From Acidimicrobiia bacterium (GTDB taxonomy: Bacteria > Actinomycetota > Acidimicrobiia > Acidimicrobiales > AC-14): a stretch of DNA of 64,000 bases. Below are positions 17,563-25,700 of the stretch, piece after piece. Location: the NCBI GenBank assembly GCA_023265025.1, contig JAHFUP010000012.1, positions 1-64,000 on the forward strand. Direction: 5' to 3'. Position 1 is the first letter of the stretch, and each line of letters starts with the position of its first letter. The translations under genes and the position numbers were made by a program. The notes below the pieces were generated by a model that was given only the letters and a program-made list of their open reading frames with translations, was not told where the DNA came from and made no database searches.

Positions 17563-18062
17563 TAGGCGCTGGCCCGCAGCTGGTCGATCCGGGTCAGGAC
17601 CGTCTTGCGGGCCCGGGTGGCCTCCTCGTAGGCCCGGATGGCATCCAGCTCGGCGGCCGAGAGGCCCTCGAGGCGGGGCACCACCTGGGACGCCGAGAGG
17701 GTGTCGTAGGCAGTGATGGCCAGGGCGCCGGCGTCGGGTGCGGGGCCTGCGTCGGATGGCACGCTCGCCGGCGCCGGCGCCGGCCGGTGCCCGTTCGTCG
17801 GTCGCGCCGCTCCCGACGCCGGCGACGCCGGGCCGCCGGCCCGCTCCTCCCGGAGGCGCTGGACGATCTTCTCCGCCCGGCGCTGGCCCTGGCGGACGGC
17901 CATCTCGCCGATCATCCGGGCCACGGTGACCTGCCCACCCATCCGCTGGCGGCCCTTGTCGGCCAGCTTGGGCACCAGGTCCCGGGCCTCCATCAGCAGG
18001 CCGAGCGGTGCGTACACCAGCAGGTCGAGGAGGTGCTCCGCGGGTTCCTGGCGCTTGCTCAT
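17562..18062 (-). CDS. Conserved actinobacterial hypothetical protein
   Basis: A 166-residue protein. The N-terminal half (EHLLDLLVYAPLGLLMEARDLVPKLADKGRQRMGGQ) forms an amphipathic helix that could touch membrane or lipid. A Pro/Ala linker follows, then a compact helical end YDTLSASQVVPRLEGLSAAELDAIRAYEEATRARKTVLTRI. That C-terminal helical hairpin (a YDxL...RLxxLxxxELxAIxxYE pattern) recurs in actinobacterial proteins of unknown role. First of a three-gene run with the GNAT and Nudix genes. Confidence 0.7.
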   Translation of the reverse strand: MSKRQEPAEHLLDLLVYAPLGLLMEARDLVPKLADKGRQRMGGQVTVARMIGEMAVRQGQRRAEKIVQRLREERAGGPASPASGAARPTNGHRPAPAPASVPSDAGPAPDAGALAITAYDTLSASQVVPRLEGLSAAELDAIRAYEEATRARKTVLTRIDQLRASA

Positions 18063-18111
18063 GGTGGCCAGCCTAGGGCCGCCGGCGGGCCTTTCAGACG
18101 CGACTGGCGGC

Positions 18112-18588
18112 CTAGACGCAGTCGCGGCAGTACATCCGCTCGGGGTCGGCCAGCTGGCTGGGGTGCTTGACCAGGAAGCAGGACTGGCAGACGAACTCGC
18201 CGGGCCGCTTGGGGAGGACCTTGGTCGAGCCCTCGGCCCGGTCCTCGGCGTCGGGGACGTCGTCCTCCTCGTCCTCCTCCTCGTCGACCACGACGAGGCG
18301 GTCCTTCAGGATGACGTCGAGGCCGGCCTCCACGTCGTCGGGATCGATGTCGTCGTCCTCGTCGTCGTCATCGTCGTCGTCGGTGACCACGCCGATCGGG
18401 ACGACCACGTCGTCCTCGACCAGGTCGACGTCGTCGACGACCACGTCGTCGACCAAGTCGTCGACCAAGTCGACGTCGTCCTCGATCAGGTCGTCATCGT
18501 CGTCGTCCTCGAGCGACTCCAGGTCGACGATATCCGGGTCGTCGGGCTCGTCGACGTCGTCGAGTTCCTCGTCTGGCTCATCAGGCAT
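18112..18588 (-). CDS. DUF4193-type acidic protein with zinc ribbon
   Basis: A 158-residue protein. The C-terminus TKVLPKRPGEFVCQSCFLVKHPSQLADPERMYCRDCV carries two CxxC pairs of a zinc ribbon and matches DUF4193, an actinobacterial family. The N-terminal 110 residues are extremely acidic, with long Asp runs coded by repeated GAC. This makes the DNA look like a GTC/GAC repeat and is longer and more acidic than usual for the family. No function is known; a role in RNA polymerase or nucleic-acid mimicry is only speculation. Confidence 0.82.
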   Translation of the reverse strand: MPDEPDEELDDVDEPDDPDIVDLESLEDDDDDDLIEDDVDLVDDLVDDVVVDDVDLVEDDVVVPIGVVTDDDDDDDEDDDIDPDDVEAGLDVILKDRLVVVDEEEDEEDDVPDAEDRAEGSTKVLPKRPGEFVCQSCFLVKHPSQLADPERMYCRDCV

Positions 18589-18995
18589 TTCGACAGCGTC
18601 CGTTCCACAAGAGGGGCCTTCGGGGGCGGCAGCATAGACGACCCGCCCGGGCTACGGGCCGTGTCGCCGGGTGGTCCGAAGCGATCGGGGCCCGAGAGAC
18701 CGTTGGTACCGCTCCGTAGCCCTCCCACGGGGACGGTGGCCGGCCCGGCCCCCCGTGGTGGATTATCAGAACGTTCTCTACTTGGTCCCCCGAGCCCCGC
18801 GCTTGCCCTAAGTACGCCCCCACCGCGGCGCAGCCCGCAGGCGACGCCGAGGCCCACGACCCGGGGGTGTGGGGCGAAAGGGACGACCGGAGCATGGCGC
18901 GCCTGGGCCGACCGTGCAAGGGCACCGAGGATGCCCGTGACCAGCCTCTTCGCGCGTCAGCGCAGGTCAGGAGCATCGGATTTTTTACCTCTAGT
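18589..18995. other. Intergenic region between DUF4193 and thyX genes
   Basis: About 400 bp with no gene. It holds a 10-bp perfect palindrome AGAACGTTCT (18768-18777). On the minus strand this is next to TGATAAT, a possible -10 for the DUF4193 gene about 180 bp downstream. The palindrome lacks the 4-bp spacer of actinobacterial LexA boxes (GAAC-N4-GTTC). A T6 run occurs just right of 18979 without a clear stem. Confidence 0.4.
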
Positions 18996-20621
18996 TCATG
19001 TCGAGGCTTGCCCGGTCGGCGAGGTGCGCCGGGCCTCGGCCCGCCGCTCCCCCGGCAGTCGCTCCAGGCCAGCACCGGCCTCGCTGTGGTCGACGAAGGC
19101 CATCAGGCCGGCGACGACGCGGTGCCCGGCCTGCTCGGCGATCAGGCGGTGCATGTCCTGGCAGATGCGCCGGTACGACGGGTGGCCGGCCGGCGACGTC
19201 CGCAGCTCCAGCATGTGCAGCGCGGCCCGGGCGTTGAGCTCGATGGAGTACCGGAGGCGGTAGGCCAGGGAGACGGCGTAGGACGCCTGGGCGGGGAACT
19301 GGGGCTCCAGGGCGCCGTGGAGGGCGGCCGAGCACGCCATCGCCTCCTCGAAGGCCTCCGAGGCGCCTGCAGTCAGGACGTCGTCGGCCATGACGTAGCC
19401 GTGGCGCGGGCTGAGCGCCTGCCACTGGATGGTGAGCATGCGGTGGCGCTGGAGGTCCCGGAAGGCGCCGTAGTCGGAGAGGACGTCGAACCGGTAGAAC
19501 AGGTGTTCGAGGGCCCGCCCGGGCTTGTGCCGGCGGTTGCGCCGGTCGCCCACGTAGGCGTCGGCCACCGCCTGGCGCTCGTCGGCCGAGAGGGTGCGCA
19601 CCCGCGCCAGGATTTGGTCGTCGGGCAAGTCCAGGTGGGGGTAGAGCATGGCGGCGAGGAGCTTGTCCTCGCCGTCGGGGTCGAAGTCGACGAGCGTGAC
19701 CGCCGGCCGGGGGTCGGGCTCCACGCCGGCGAACAGGCGCTCGGCCACCTCGGCAGTTTCCCGGGCGGTGGCGGCGAGGTAGTCGGTCCACTCCCCGCCC
19801 CGGTCGGGGCGGTCGAGGCGGGTCAGGAAGGAGGGGATGACCTTGCGGAGCTCGGCCACCATCAGGGTGGCGTACTCCCGGGCCTCCGGGAGGGCGTGGC
19901 CACGCATGCGCAGCAGGAGGAGCTCGTAGGCCTGGCCCGTGCCGTAGATGCCGACGTTGGACAGGGCGGCGGCCGGCAGCAGGCCGCGGAGGGCGTCGAA
20001 GGCCTTGGCCTTGATCGACTGCCGGTACACGAAGTCAGAGTCGCCCGGCTCCTTGGGGAAGCGCTCGCGGTAGTGGTCGCCCATCACCGGGACCAGGGCG
20101 GCGTAGGTGTCGAAGAGGTGGTCGAGGTCGGCCACGTAGCGGGTGCCCAGCGCCGACGCGAGCACGGCGGGGTCGCGGTGGTACCGGTAGCGGCCGCCGA
20201 GGCGGGCGTCGTAGGCGACGTACCGGGTCGACTGCTCCAGGTAGGCCATGAGACGGCCCCACTCGAGCACCTTGGTCAGCAGGTTGGACGACTGCTCACA
20301 GGCGAGGTGCACTCCGCCGAGCTGGGCCACGGAGTCGTCGCCGTACTCGGTGAAGACCTTCTCGTAGAGGGCCTCGGCCCGCTTGACGCCCACGGTCGCG
20401 TCGATCGAGGAGTCGCCCTCGGTGTCGAGGTCGCCGACGAACTCGTCCAGGAACAGCCGGCGCAGGCTCTTGTGCGACCGGGAGTACCGGGCGAAGAGGG
20501 CGCCCTTGACCACCTCGGGCAGGTTGACCAGGGCGAACACGGGGCCGTCGAGGTTCGTGAAGTACCGCCGGAGGACGTCGGCCTCCTGGTCCGTCCACGG
20601 CTCGACGACGTAGGGATGCAT
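18996..20621 (-). CDS. thyX: ThyX-like thymidylate synthase, double-domain
   Basis: A 541-residue protein built of two ThyX-like halves. The N-half has ALFARYSRSHKSLRRLF, then YGDDSVAQLGG (93-103) and LEQSTRYVAY (128-137), close to the ThyX YGHxSxxEH and EQSxRY elements. The C-half has RHRMLTIQWQALSPRHGY (about 392-410), a divergent RHRxxSxNxxSxRY FAD/dUMP motif. Canonical ThyX is about 220-250 residues and forms the site between tetramer subunits, so this reads as an internal duplication. ThyX makes dTMP from dUMP using methylene-THF and FAD. Residue changes in the signature leave activity uncertain. The M20 gene lies upstream, 12 bp away. Confidence 0.8.
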   Translation of the reverse strand: MHPYVVEPWTDQEADVLRRYFTNLDGPVFALVNLPEVVKGALFARYSRSHKSLRRLFLDEFVGDLDTEGDSSIDATVGVKRAEALYEKVFTEYGDDSVAQLGGVHLACEQSSNLLTKVLEWGRLMAYLEQSTRYVAYDARLGGRYRYHRDPAVLASALGTRYVADLDHLFDTYAALVPVMGDHYRERFPKEPGDSDFVYRQSIKAKAFDALRGLLPAAALSNVGIYGTGQAYELLLLRMRGHALPEAREYATLMVAELRKVIPSFLTRLDRPDRGGEWTDYLAATARETAEVAERLFAGVEPDPRPAVTLVDFDPDGEDKLLAAMLYPHLDLPDDQILARVRTLSADERQAVADAYVGDRRNRRHKPGRALEHLFYRFDVLSDYGAFRDLQRHRMLTIQWQALSPRHGYVMADDVLTAGASEAFEEAMACSAALHGALEPQFPAQASYAVSLAYRLRYSIELNARAALHMLELRTSPAGHPSYRRICQDMHRLIAEQAGHRVVAGLMAFVDHSEAGAGLERLPGERRAEARRTSPTGQAST

Positions 20622-20633
20622 GGACCGGCGAGA

Positions 20634-21797
20634 CTAGGGTCCCGAGCGGAACGCAGCGCGGACCTTCTGGACCGCCCCCTCGGTGAGCCATAGATCCATG
20701 ACCGTCATGGCCATGGCCTTGGCCCCGTCGAGCACGGCCTTGTCGCCCTCCTCCGAGGCGGCCCACCGGGCGAACTCGGCCGAGTGCAGCGGCACGTCGG
20801 GCGGGCTGACGGCCATCATCGGGTGGATGGACGGGACCAGGTGGCTGACGTTGCCCATGTCGGTGCTGGCGATCACCCGGTTGGCCGCGCTGGGGTCGGC
20901 CAGGGGCCGGCCGAGGGCGACGCTGTTGGCCCGGTAGAGGTCGATCATCACCGGATTGGTCCGCAGGTCCATGTACTCGGGGCACGTCGGGTGCACCTCC
21001 AGCCGGCAGCCCGCCGCCGCCGCGCCCGCTTCCAGGCAGGCCAGCACCCGGGCCTTGAGGGGCTGGAGGCTGTCGATGGTGGCCGATCGGACGTACCACT
21101 CGGCCACGGTGTGGTCGGGGACGATGTTGGGCTTGTCGCCGGCCTCGGTGAAGACGCCGTGGATGCGGTCGGTGGCGGCGATGTGCTGGCGCAGGGCGGC
21201 CACCGCGTTGTAGCCGAGCACCATGGCGTCGAGGGCGTTGCGACCGAGGTGGGGGGCGGCGGCGGCGTGGGCGCCCTGGCCGAAGTATTCGACCCGCCAT
21301 GTGGCGATGGCGATGATGTCCGCCTCGGTCAGGTCGGCGCCGCAGGGGTGGACCATCATCGCCGCGTCGACGCCCTCGAAGGCGCCCCGCTCCCCCATCA
21401 GTACCTTGCCGCCGCCGCCCTCCTCGGCCGGCGTCCCGAGGACGACCAACCGGCCGCCGGCCACCTCGGCCAGGGCGCTTGCGGCCAGCGCCGCCCCCAG
21501 CCCGGCGGCGGCGATCACGTTGTGCCCGCAGCCGTGGCCGATGCGCGGCAAGGCGTCGTACTCGCAGAGAACGGCCACATTGGGGCCGTCACCGGATCCG
21601 TGCTTCACCTCGAACGCCGTGTCCAGCCCGTAGGCGCCGGCCTCGGTGCCCAGGGCGGACGCCAACACGTCGGCGGCGAAGGTCTCGGCGAAGAGCAACT
21701 CCGGATGGCCGTGGATCCGGTGGGAAACCTCGAGGAGGAGGTCGGCTCGGCGGTCGACCTCGTCCCGCACCCGCGCTTTGGCGTCCTCCAGCTCCAT
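20634..21797 (-). CDS. M20 family amidohydrolase/peptidase
   Basis: A 387-residue zinc hydrolase of the M20D/AbgB-like type. HRIHGHPELLFAE is near the N-terminus, YDALPRIGHGCGHNVIAAAGLGAA carries the GHGCGH metal site, TPAEEGGGGKVLM has the EE pair, and STDMGNVSHLVPSIHP is the C-terminal ligand block. Substrates in this group include N-acyl or aminobenzoyl-linked amino acids; the specific one is unknown. It is transcribed toward thyX with a 12-bp gap, so they probably form one unit. Confidence 0.9.
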   Translation of the reverse strand: MELEDAKARVRDEVDRRADLLLEVSHRIHGHPELLFAETFAADVLASALGTEAGAYGLDTAFEVKHGSGDGPNVAVLCEYDALPRIGHGCGHNVIAAAGLGAALAASALAEVAGGRLVVLGTPAEEGGGGKVLMGERGAFEGVDAAMMVHPCGADLTEADIIAIATWRVEYFGQGAHAAAAPHLGRNALDAMVLGYNAVAALRQHIAATDRIHGVFTEAGDKPNIVPDHTVAEWYVRSATIDSLQPLKARVLACLEAGAAAAGCRLEVHPTCPEYMDLRTNPVMIDLYRANSVALGRPLADPSAANRVIASTDMGNVSHLVPSIHPMMAVSPPDVPLHSAEFARWAASEEGDKAVLDGAKAMAMTVMDLWLTEGAVQKVRAAFRSGP

Positions 21798-21841
21798 CCC
21801 GGCCAGGGTAGGCCCCGGCCGGGACGGGTGGGACCGGAGGG

Positions 21842-21997
21842 CTACTTCTTGAACTTGTCGCCGATGTCCTCGACGATCTCCTTGACCTTGCCGACCCCCT
21901 GGTCGACCTTGCCCTCGCGCTTGAGGCCGCCGTCGTCGGTGAGGTCGCCGGCGGCTTCCTTGATGCGGCCCTTCAGCTCATCTACGTTGTCGACCAT
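21842..21997 (-). CDS. CsbD family stress-response protein
   Basis: A 51-residue protein, too short to catch by length alone. It begins MVDNVDELKGRIKEAAGDL, then KREGKVDQGVGKVKEIV, the charged repeating-helix pattern of CsbD family proteins (GK/KEAAG motifs). CsbD is a general-stress protein of unknown mechanism, usually sigma-B or similar controlled. The ATG at 21997 has an AGAGAGGAAGT purine-rich stretch upstream on the minus strand. A divergent neighbour is the VOC protein gene. Confidence 0.88.
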   Translation of the reverse strand: MVDNVDELKGRIKEAAGDLTDDGGLKREGKVDQGVGKVKEIVEDIGDKFKK

Positions 21998-22077
21998 GTC
22001 GGTACTTCCTCTCTCGTTGGTACGGGAGGTGTTCCCTCCCTGACCCTGGCGCTAACGCCAGCGGCGATACTGGGCCC

Positions 22078-22452
22078 ATGGGCTCCCTGCGAGGCGAGAC
22101 GATCCCGATCCTGGCCTCTCGCGACATCGCCGAGACGGTCGGCTTCTACGAGCGGCTTGGGTTCGGTGTCGTGCGGCTGTACGAGGGGTTCGGGGCGCCG
22201 TACCTCCTGCTGCGGCGCGATGACGTCGAGCTGCACTTCGTCCACTCCCCCGACACGGACCCGAAGGAGAGCCACGGCGGCTGCTACTTGCGCCTGGAGG
22301 ACGCCCAGGCCGTCTACGACGAGTGGGCGCCCCTCGGCGTCCCCGAGGTCCACCCGCCGCGCGACACGCCCTGGGGCATGCGCGAGTTCTTCGTCGTCGA
22401 CCCCAGCGGCAACTTGATCCGCATCGGCACGCCCCTGCCTGGGGGGCCCTAA
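22078..22452 (+). CDS. VOC family (glyoxalase/bleomycin-resistance-like) protein
   Basis: A 124-residue vicinal-oxygen-chelate fold. The start PILASRDIAETVGFYERLGFGV and the strand VELHFVH are the first beta-alpha-beta-beta-beta unit. The second ends in WGMREFFVVDPSGNLIRIG, where the DPsGN(L/I)I segment is the family hallmark. The length and pattern match the BRP-like subgroup, which binds bleomycin-type ligands without catalysis; the actual ligand is unknown. It overlaps the end of the convergent 62-residue gene by 4 bp. Confidence 0.88.
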   Translation: MGSLRGETIPILASRDIAETVGFYERLGFGVVRLYEGFGAPYLLLRRDDVELHFVHSPDTDPKESHGGCYLRLEDAQAVYDEWAPLGVPEVHPPRDTPWGMREFFVVDPSGNLIRIGTPLPGGP

Positions 22453-22637
22453 GCCTCTTCGCCGCTCCATTCGCGGTCCTCGCGGTCCCACTCGTCGTTG
22501 CGGGCCTCGACCCGGTCCTTCCAGTGCTCCGCCGCCTCCTTGGAGTCGTACGGGCCCATGCGGTCCTCCGGCGGGCAGGCGGCGTCCGCCCCTTCGGCCC
22601 GCCCGTGCTTCAGACACCAGTACCACGAGCCGCTCAT
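22449..22637 (-). CDS. Small acidic hypothetical protein
   Basis: About 62 residues: MSGSWYWCLKHGRAEGADAACPPEDRMGPYDSKEAAEHWKDRVEARN and an acidic tail. It has two Cys and a SPOR-like fragment, GPYDSKEAAEHW. Proteins of this shape (WYWCLxHxxVE...C...xxGPYxSxxEA) are common in actinobacteria without known function. The ATG at 22637 follows GAGAGGAGCGGCC on the minus strand; an alternative at 22673 adds 12 residues. Confidence 0.7.
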   Translation of the reverse strand: MSGSWYWCLKHGRAEGADAACPPEDRMGPYDSKEAAEHWKDRVEARNDEWDREDREWSGEEA

Positions 22638-22759
22638 CGGCCGCTCCTCTCGACGGATCACTGTTCCACTCACCCCCTACCCGCTCAAGATGTTCGGACG
22701 ATCCGCCGATATCAACCACGACACCCGCGTCCAGAACAAGGGCCAGAGGAACCGAGGGG

Positions 22760-25700
22760 GTGAACGTCTCGACCGCAGCTCCCCAGTCCGACGCCGACCA
22801 GCCCCGCCGGTTCGGAGGCCGCTTCCGGGCGACGCGCGTGCTGCGTGCGACGGCGGCCGGGGAGACCCTCCGCGGCATCGACGCCTCCGACGGCCGCGAG
22901 GTCGTCATCCGCACGATCACCAGCGCCGACCCCTCCGCCGGTGCCCGCCTGGAGCAGGAGCTGGCCACCCTGGCCCGCCTGGAGGGCACCGACCTGGTCA
23001 GGCCCCTGGCCGTGGGTCGGGAAGGCGCGGTCCTGTACTCGGTGGTCCCCTACGTCGCCGGTGTGACCCTGGAGGCCCACCTCGCCGCGCTCGGCCGGCC
23101 GCTCACCGTGGCCGAGGCCCTGGCGGTGGGTCGGGGCGTCCTCCATGCCCTGGTCGAGGCCCACGGGCACGGCTGGCTCCACCGGGACGTACGGCCGTCG
23201 AACATCGTCGTCGAGGTCCTCACCGTCCCGACCCTCAGCCGGGCCGCCGGCGCCTCCCCGGCCGAGCGCAGCCGCCTCCATCGGGCGACGCTCGTCGACT
23301 TCGGCGTCGCCCAGCTCCGGCGGGTGGCCGGCGCCCCGCCCGAGACCGGCGTGCGGGCCGCCCGCTACACCTCGCCGGAGGCGGCCGGGAGCGTCGACCA
23401 CGAGGTCGACGAGCGCTCCGACCTCTACTCCTTCGGCGCCGTGCTCTTCGAGTGCCTGGCCGGCCGGGCCCTCTTCGATGGCGAGACCGTCGGCGAGGTG
23501 CTCCGCCAGCACGTGACCGAACCGGTGCCCCGCCTGCGGACCCTCGCCGGCGCCGTGCCCGCCGCCCTCGACCAGGTCGTCCAGCGCCTGCTCATGAAGG
23601 AGCCGGCCGACCGCTACGCCGGCGCCCATGCCGCCCTGGCCGACCTCGACGAGATCGCGGCCGCCCTCGAGTCGGGCGACGCCGATCCCGACGTGGTCGT
23701 GGGCGCCCACGACACGCGCGGGACCCTGGCCCAGCCGGCCTTCGTCGGGCGGGAGGCCGAGCTGGCCGAGATCAGAGCCCAACTCGAACGGGCCCGCGAC
23801 GGGCTGGGTGGGCTGGTCCTCGTCGAGGGTGAGTCCGGCGGAGGGAAGACCAAGCTGCTCGAGGAGCTGGCCCAGCGCAGCCGCGAGCAGGGGGTCTGGG
23901 TGCTGCGGGGCCAGGGCGTCGACCAGATGGCCCAGCGCCCGCTGCGGGTGCTGGACGGTGTGGTCGAGGCGGTGCGGCACCGGGCGGACGACGATGGCCG
24001 CTTCGCCCTGGCCATGGGCGCCGCCCTCGGCGCCCACCTCGAGGCGCTCGTCGACGCCCTGCCGAGCCTGGCCGAGACGTTCGGCGCCACGGAGTCCCAC
24101 TCCCTCGGTCCGGAGGCCTACGGCGAGGCCCGCTCCCTGCCCGCCCTGACCGCATTCCTCGACGCCCTCGGGACGGTCGGGGGGCCGGTGATGGTCCTGC
24201 TCGACGACTGCCAGTGGGCCGACGAGCTGACGCTGAAGCTCGTCGGCCACTGGTCGAGCCACCGCCCGGGCGAGGCCGGCCGGCGGGTGATGGTCGTCGC
24301 CGCGTTCCGTTCCGAGGAGGTGGCCCCCGGCCACCCGCTCCGGCGCCTCCACGCCGGCGCCCACCTCGCCCTCCCGGCCCTGGCGGAGGTCGAGATGCGG
24401 CGGATGCTCGTCTCGATGGCCGGGCCCCTCCCCGAGGAGGCCGTCGAAGTCGTCGAGCAGCTGTGCGAGGGCAACCCGTTCATGGCCACCGCGGTGCTCC
24501 GGGGGCTGGTGGAGACCGGCGCCATCGTCCACGACGCCATCGGCTGGGGCGTGCACCCGACGGCGATGGCCGGCGTCCAGACGTCCCGCCACGCCGCCGC
24601 CTTCCTCGCCCGGCGCCTCGACCTCCTTCCTGCCCCGGCGCGGCGCCTGCTGGCGGTGGGGGCGCTCCTCGGCAAGGAGTTCGACGCCGGCATGGCCGCG
24701 TCCCTCATCGGCCAGGACGCCACCGAGGCGGCGGCCGGCATCGAGGAGGCCCGCCGGCGCCACATACTCTGGTCCTCCGGCAACCACTGCACCTTCGTGC
24801 ACGACAAGCTCAGGGAGGCCCTCCTCGCCCAGCTCGAGGACGCCGACCGCCGGGCCCTCCACCGCGACGCCGCCCTGGCCTTCGAGGGCCAGGACGAGGA
24901 CCGGGTCTTCGAGCTGGCCTACCACTTCGACGCCGCGGGCGACGCCCGCCGGGCGCTTCCCTACGCCCTGGCCGCCGCCGAGCGGGCCCGCTCCCAGCAT
25001 GCGCTGGAGATCGCCGAGAGCCAGTACCGCATCGCCGAGCGGGGCGTGGTCTTCGGCGACGACGACGCCCGCCGCCGGGTGGCCGAGGGGCTGGGCGACG
25101 TGCTCATGCTGCGGGGCCACTACGAGGACGCGGCAGCGCAGCTTCAGATGGCGGCCCGGCTGGCCGCCGACGTCGTGGACCGGGCCGAGATCGAGGGCAA
25201 GCTCGGCGAGCTCGCCTTCAAGCGGGGCGACGTAGGGTCGGCCAGCGAGGCGGTCGAGCGCGCCGTCCGGCTGCTGGGCCGGCGGATGCCCAGGAGCTCG
25301 ATGGGCTTCCTGGTCTCGGCCGTCGGCGAGATCGTCGTCCAGTTGTTCCACAGCCTGATGCCCCGGATCTTCCTGGCCCGCCGGCGGGCGGACGGCGCCC
25401 GCGCCGAGCTGCTCGCCGTCCGGCTGTACAGCCGCCTGGCCTACATCTACTGGTTCCAGCGGGGCCGGATCCCCTGCCTGTGGGCCCACCTCCGGGAGAT
25501 GAACCTCGCCGAGCGCTACCCGCCGTCGGCCGAGCTGGCCCAGGCGTACTCCGAGCACGCGCCGGTGATGACCATGGTCCCGTGGTTCTCGCGCGGCCAG
25601 GCCTACGGGGAGCGCTCCCTGCAGATCCGCGCCAATCTCGGGGACGTCTGGGGCGAGGGCCAGTCGCTCCACTTCATCGGGGTGGTCCTGTACGCGGCCT

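Noticed and set aside
18250-18500. Tandem repeat resembling a CRISPR or microsatellite array
   Set aside because: The GTC/GAC periodicity is a 3-bp codon repeat coding the Asp tract of the DUF4193 protein; no spacers exist.
18768-18777. LexA box AGAACGTTCT
   Set aside because: Actinobacterial LexA sites need a 4-bp spacer between GAAC and GTTC, which is absent.
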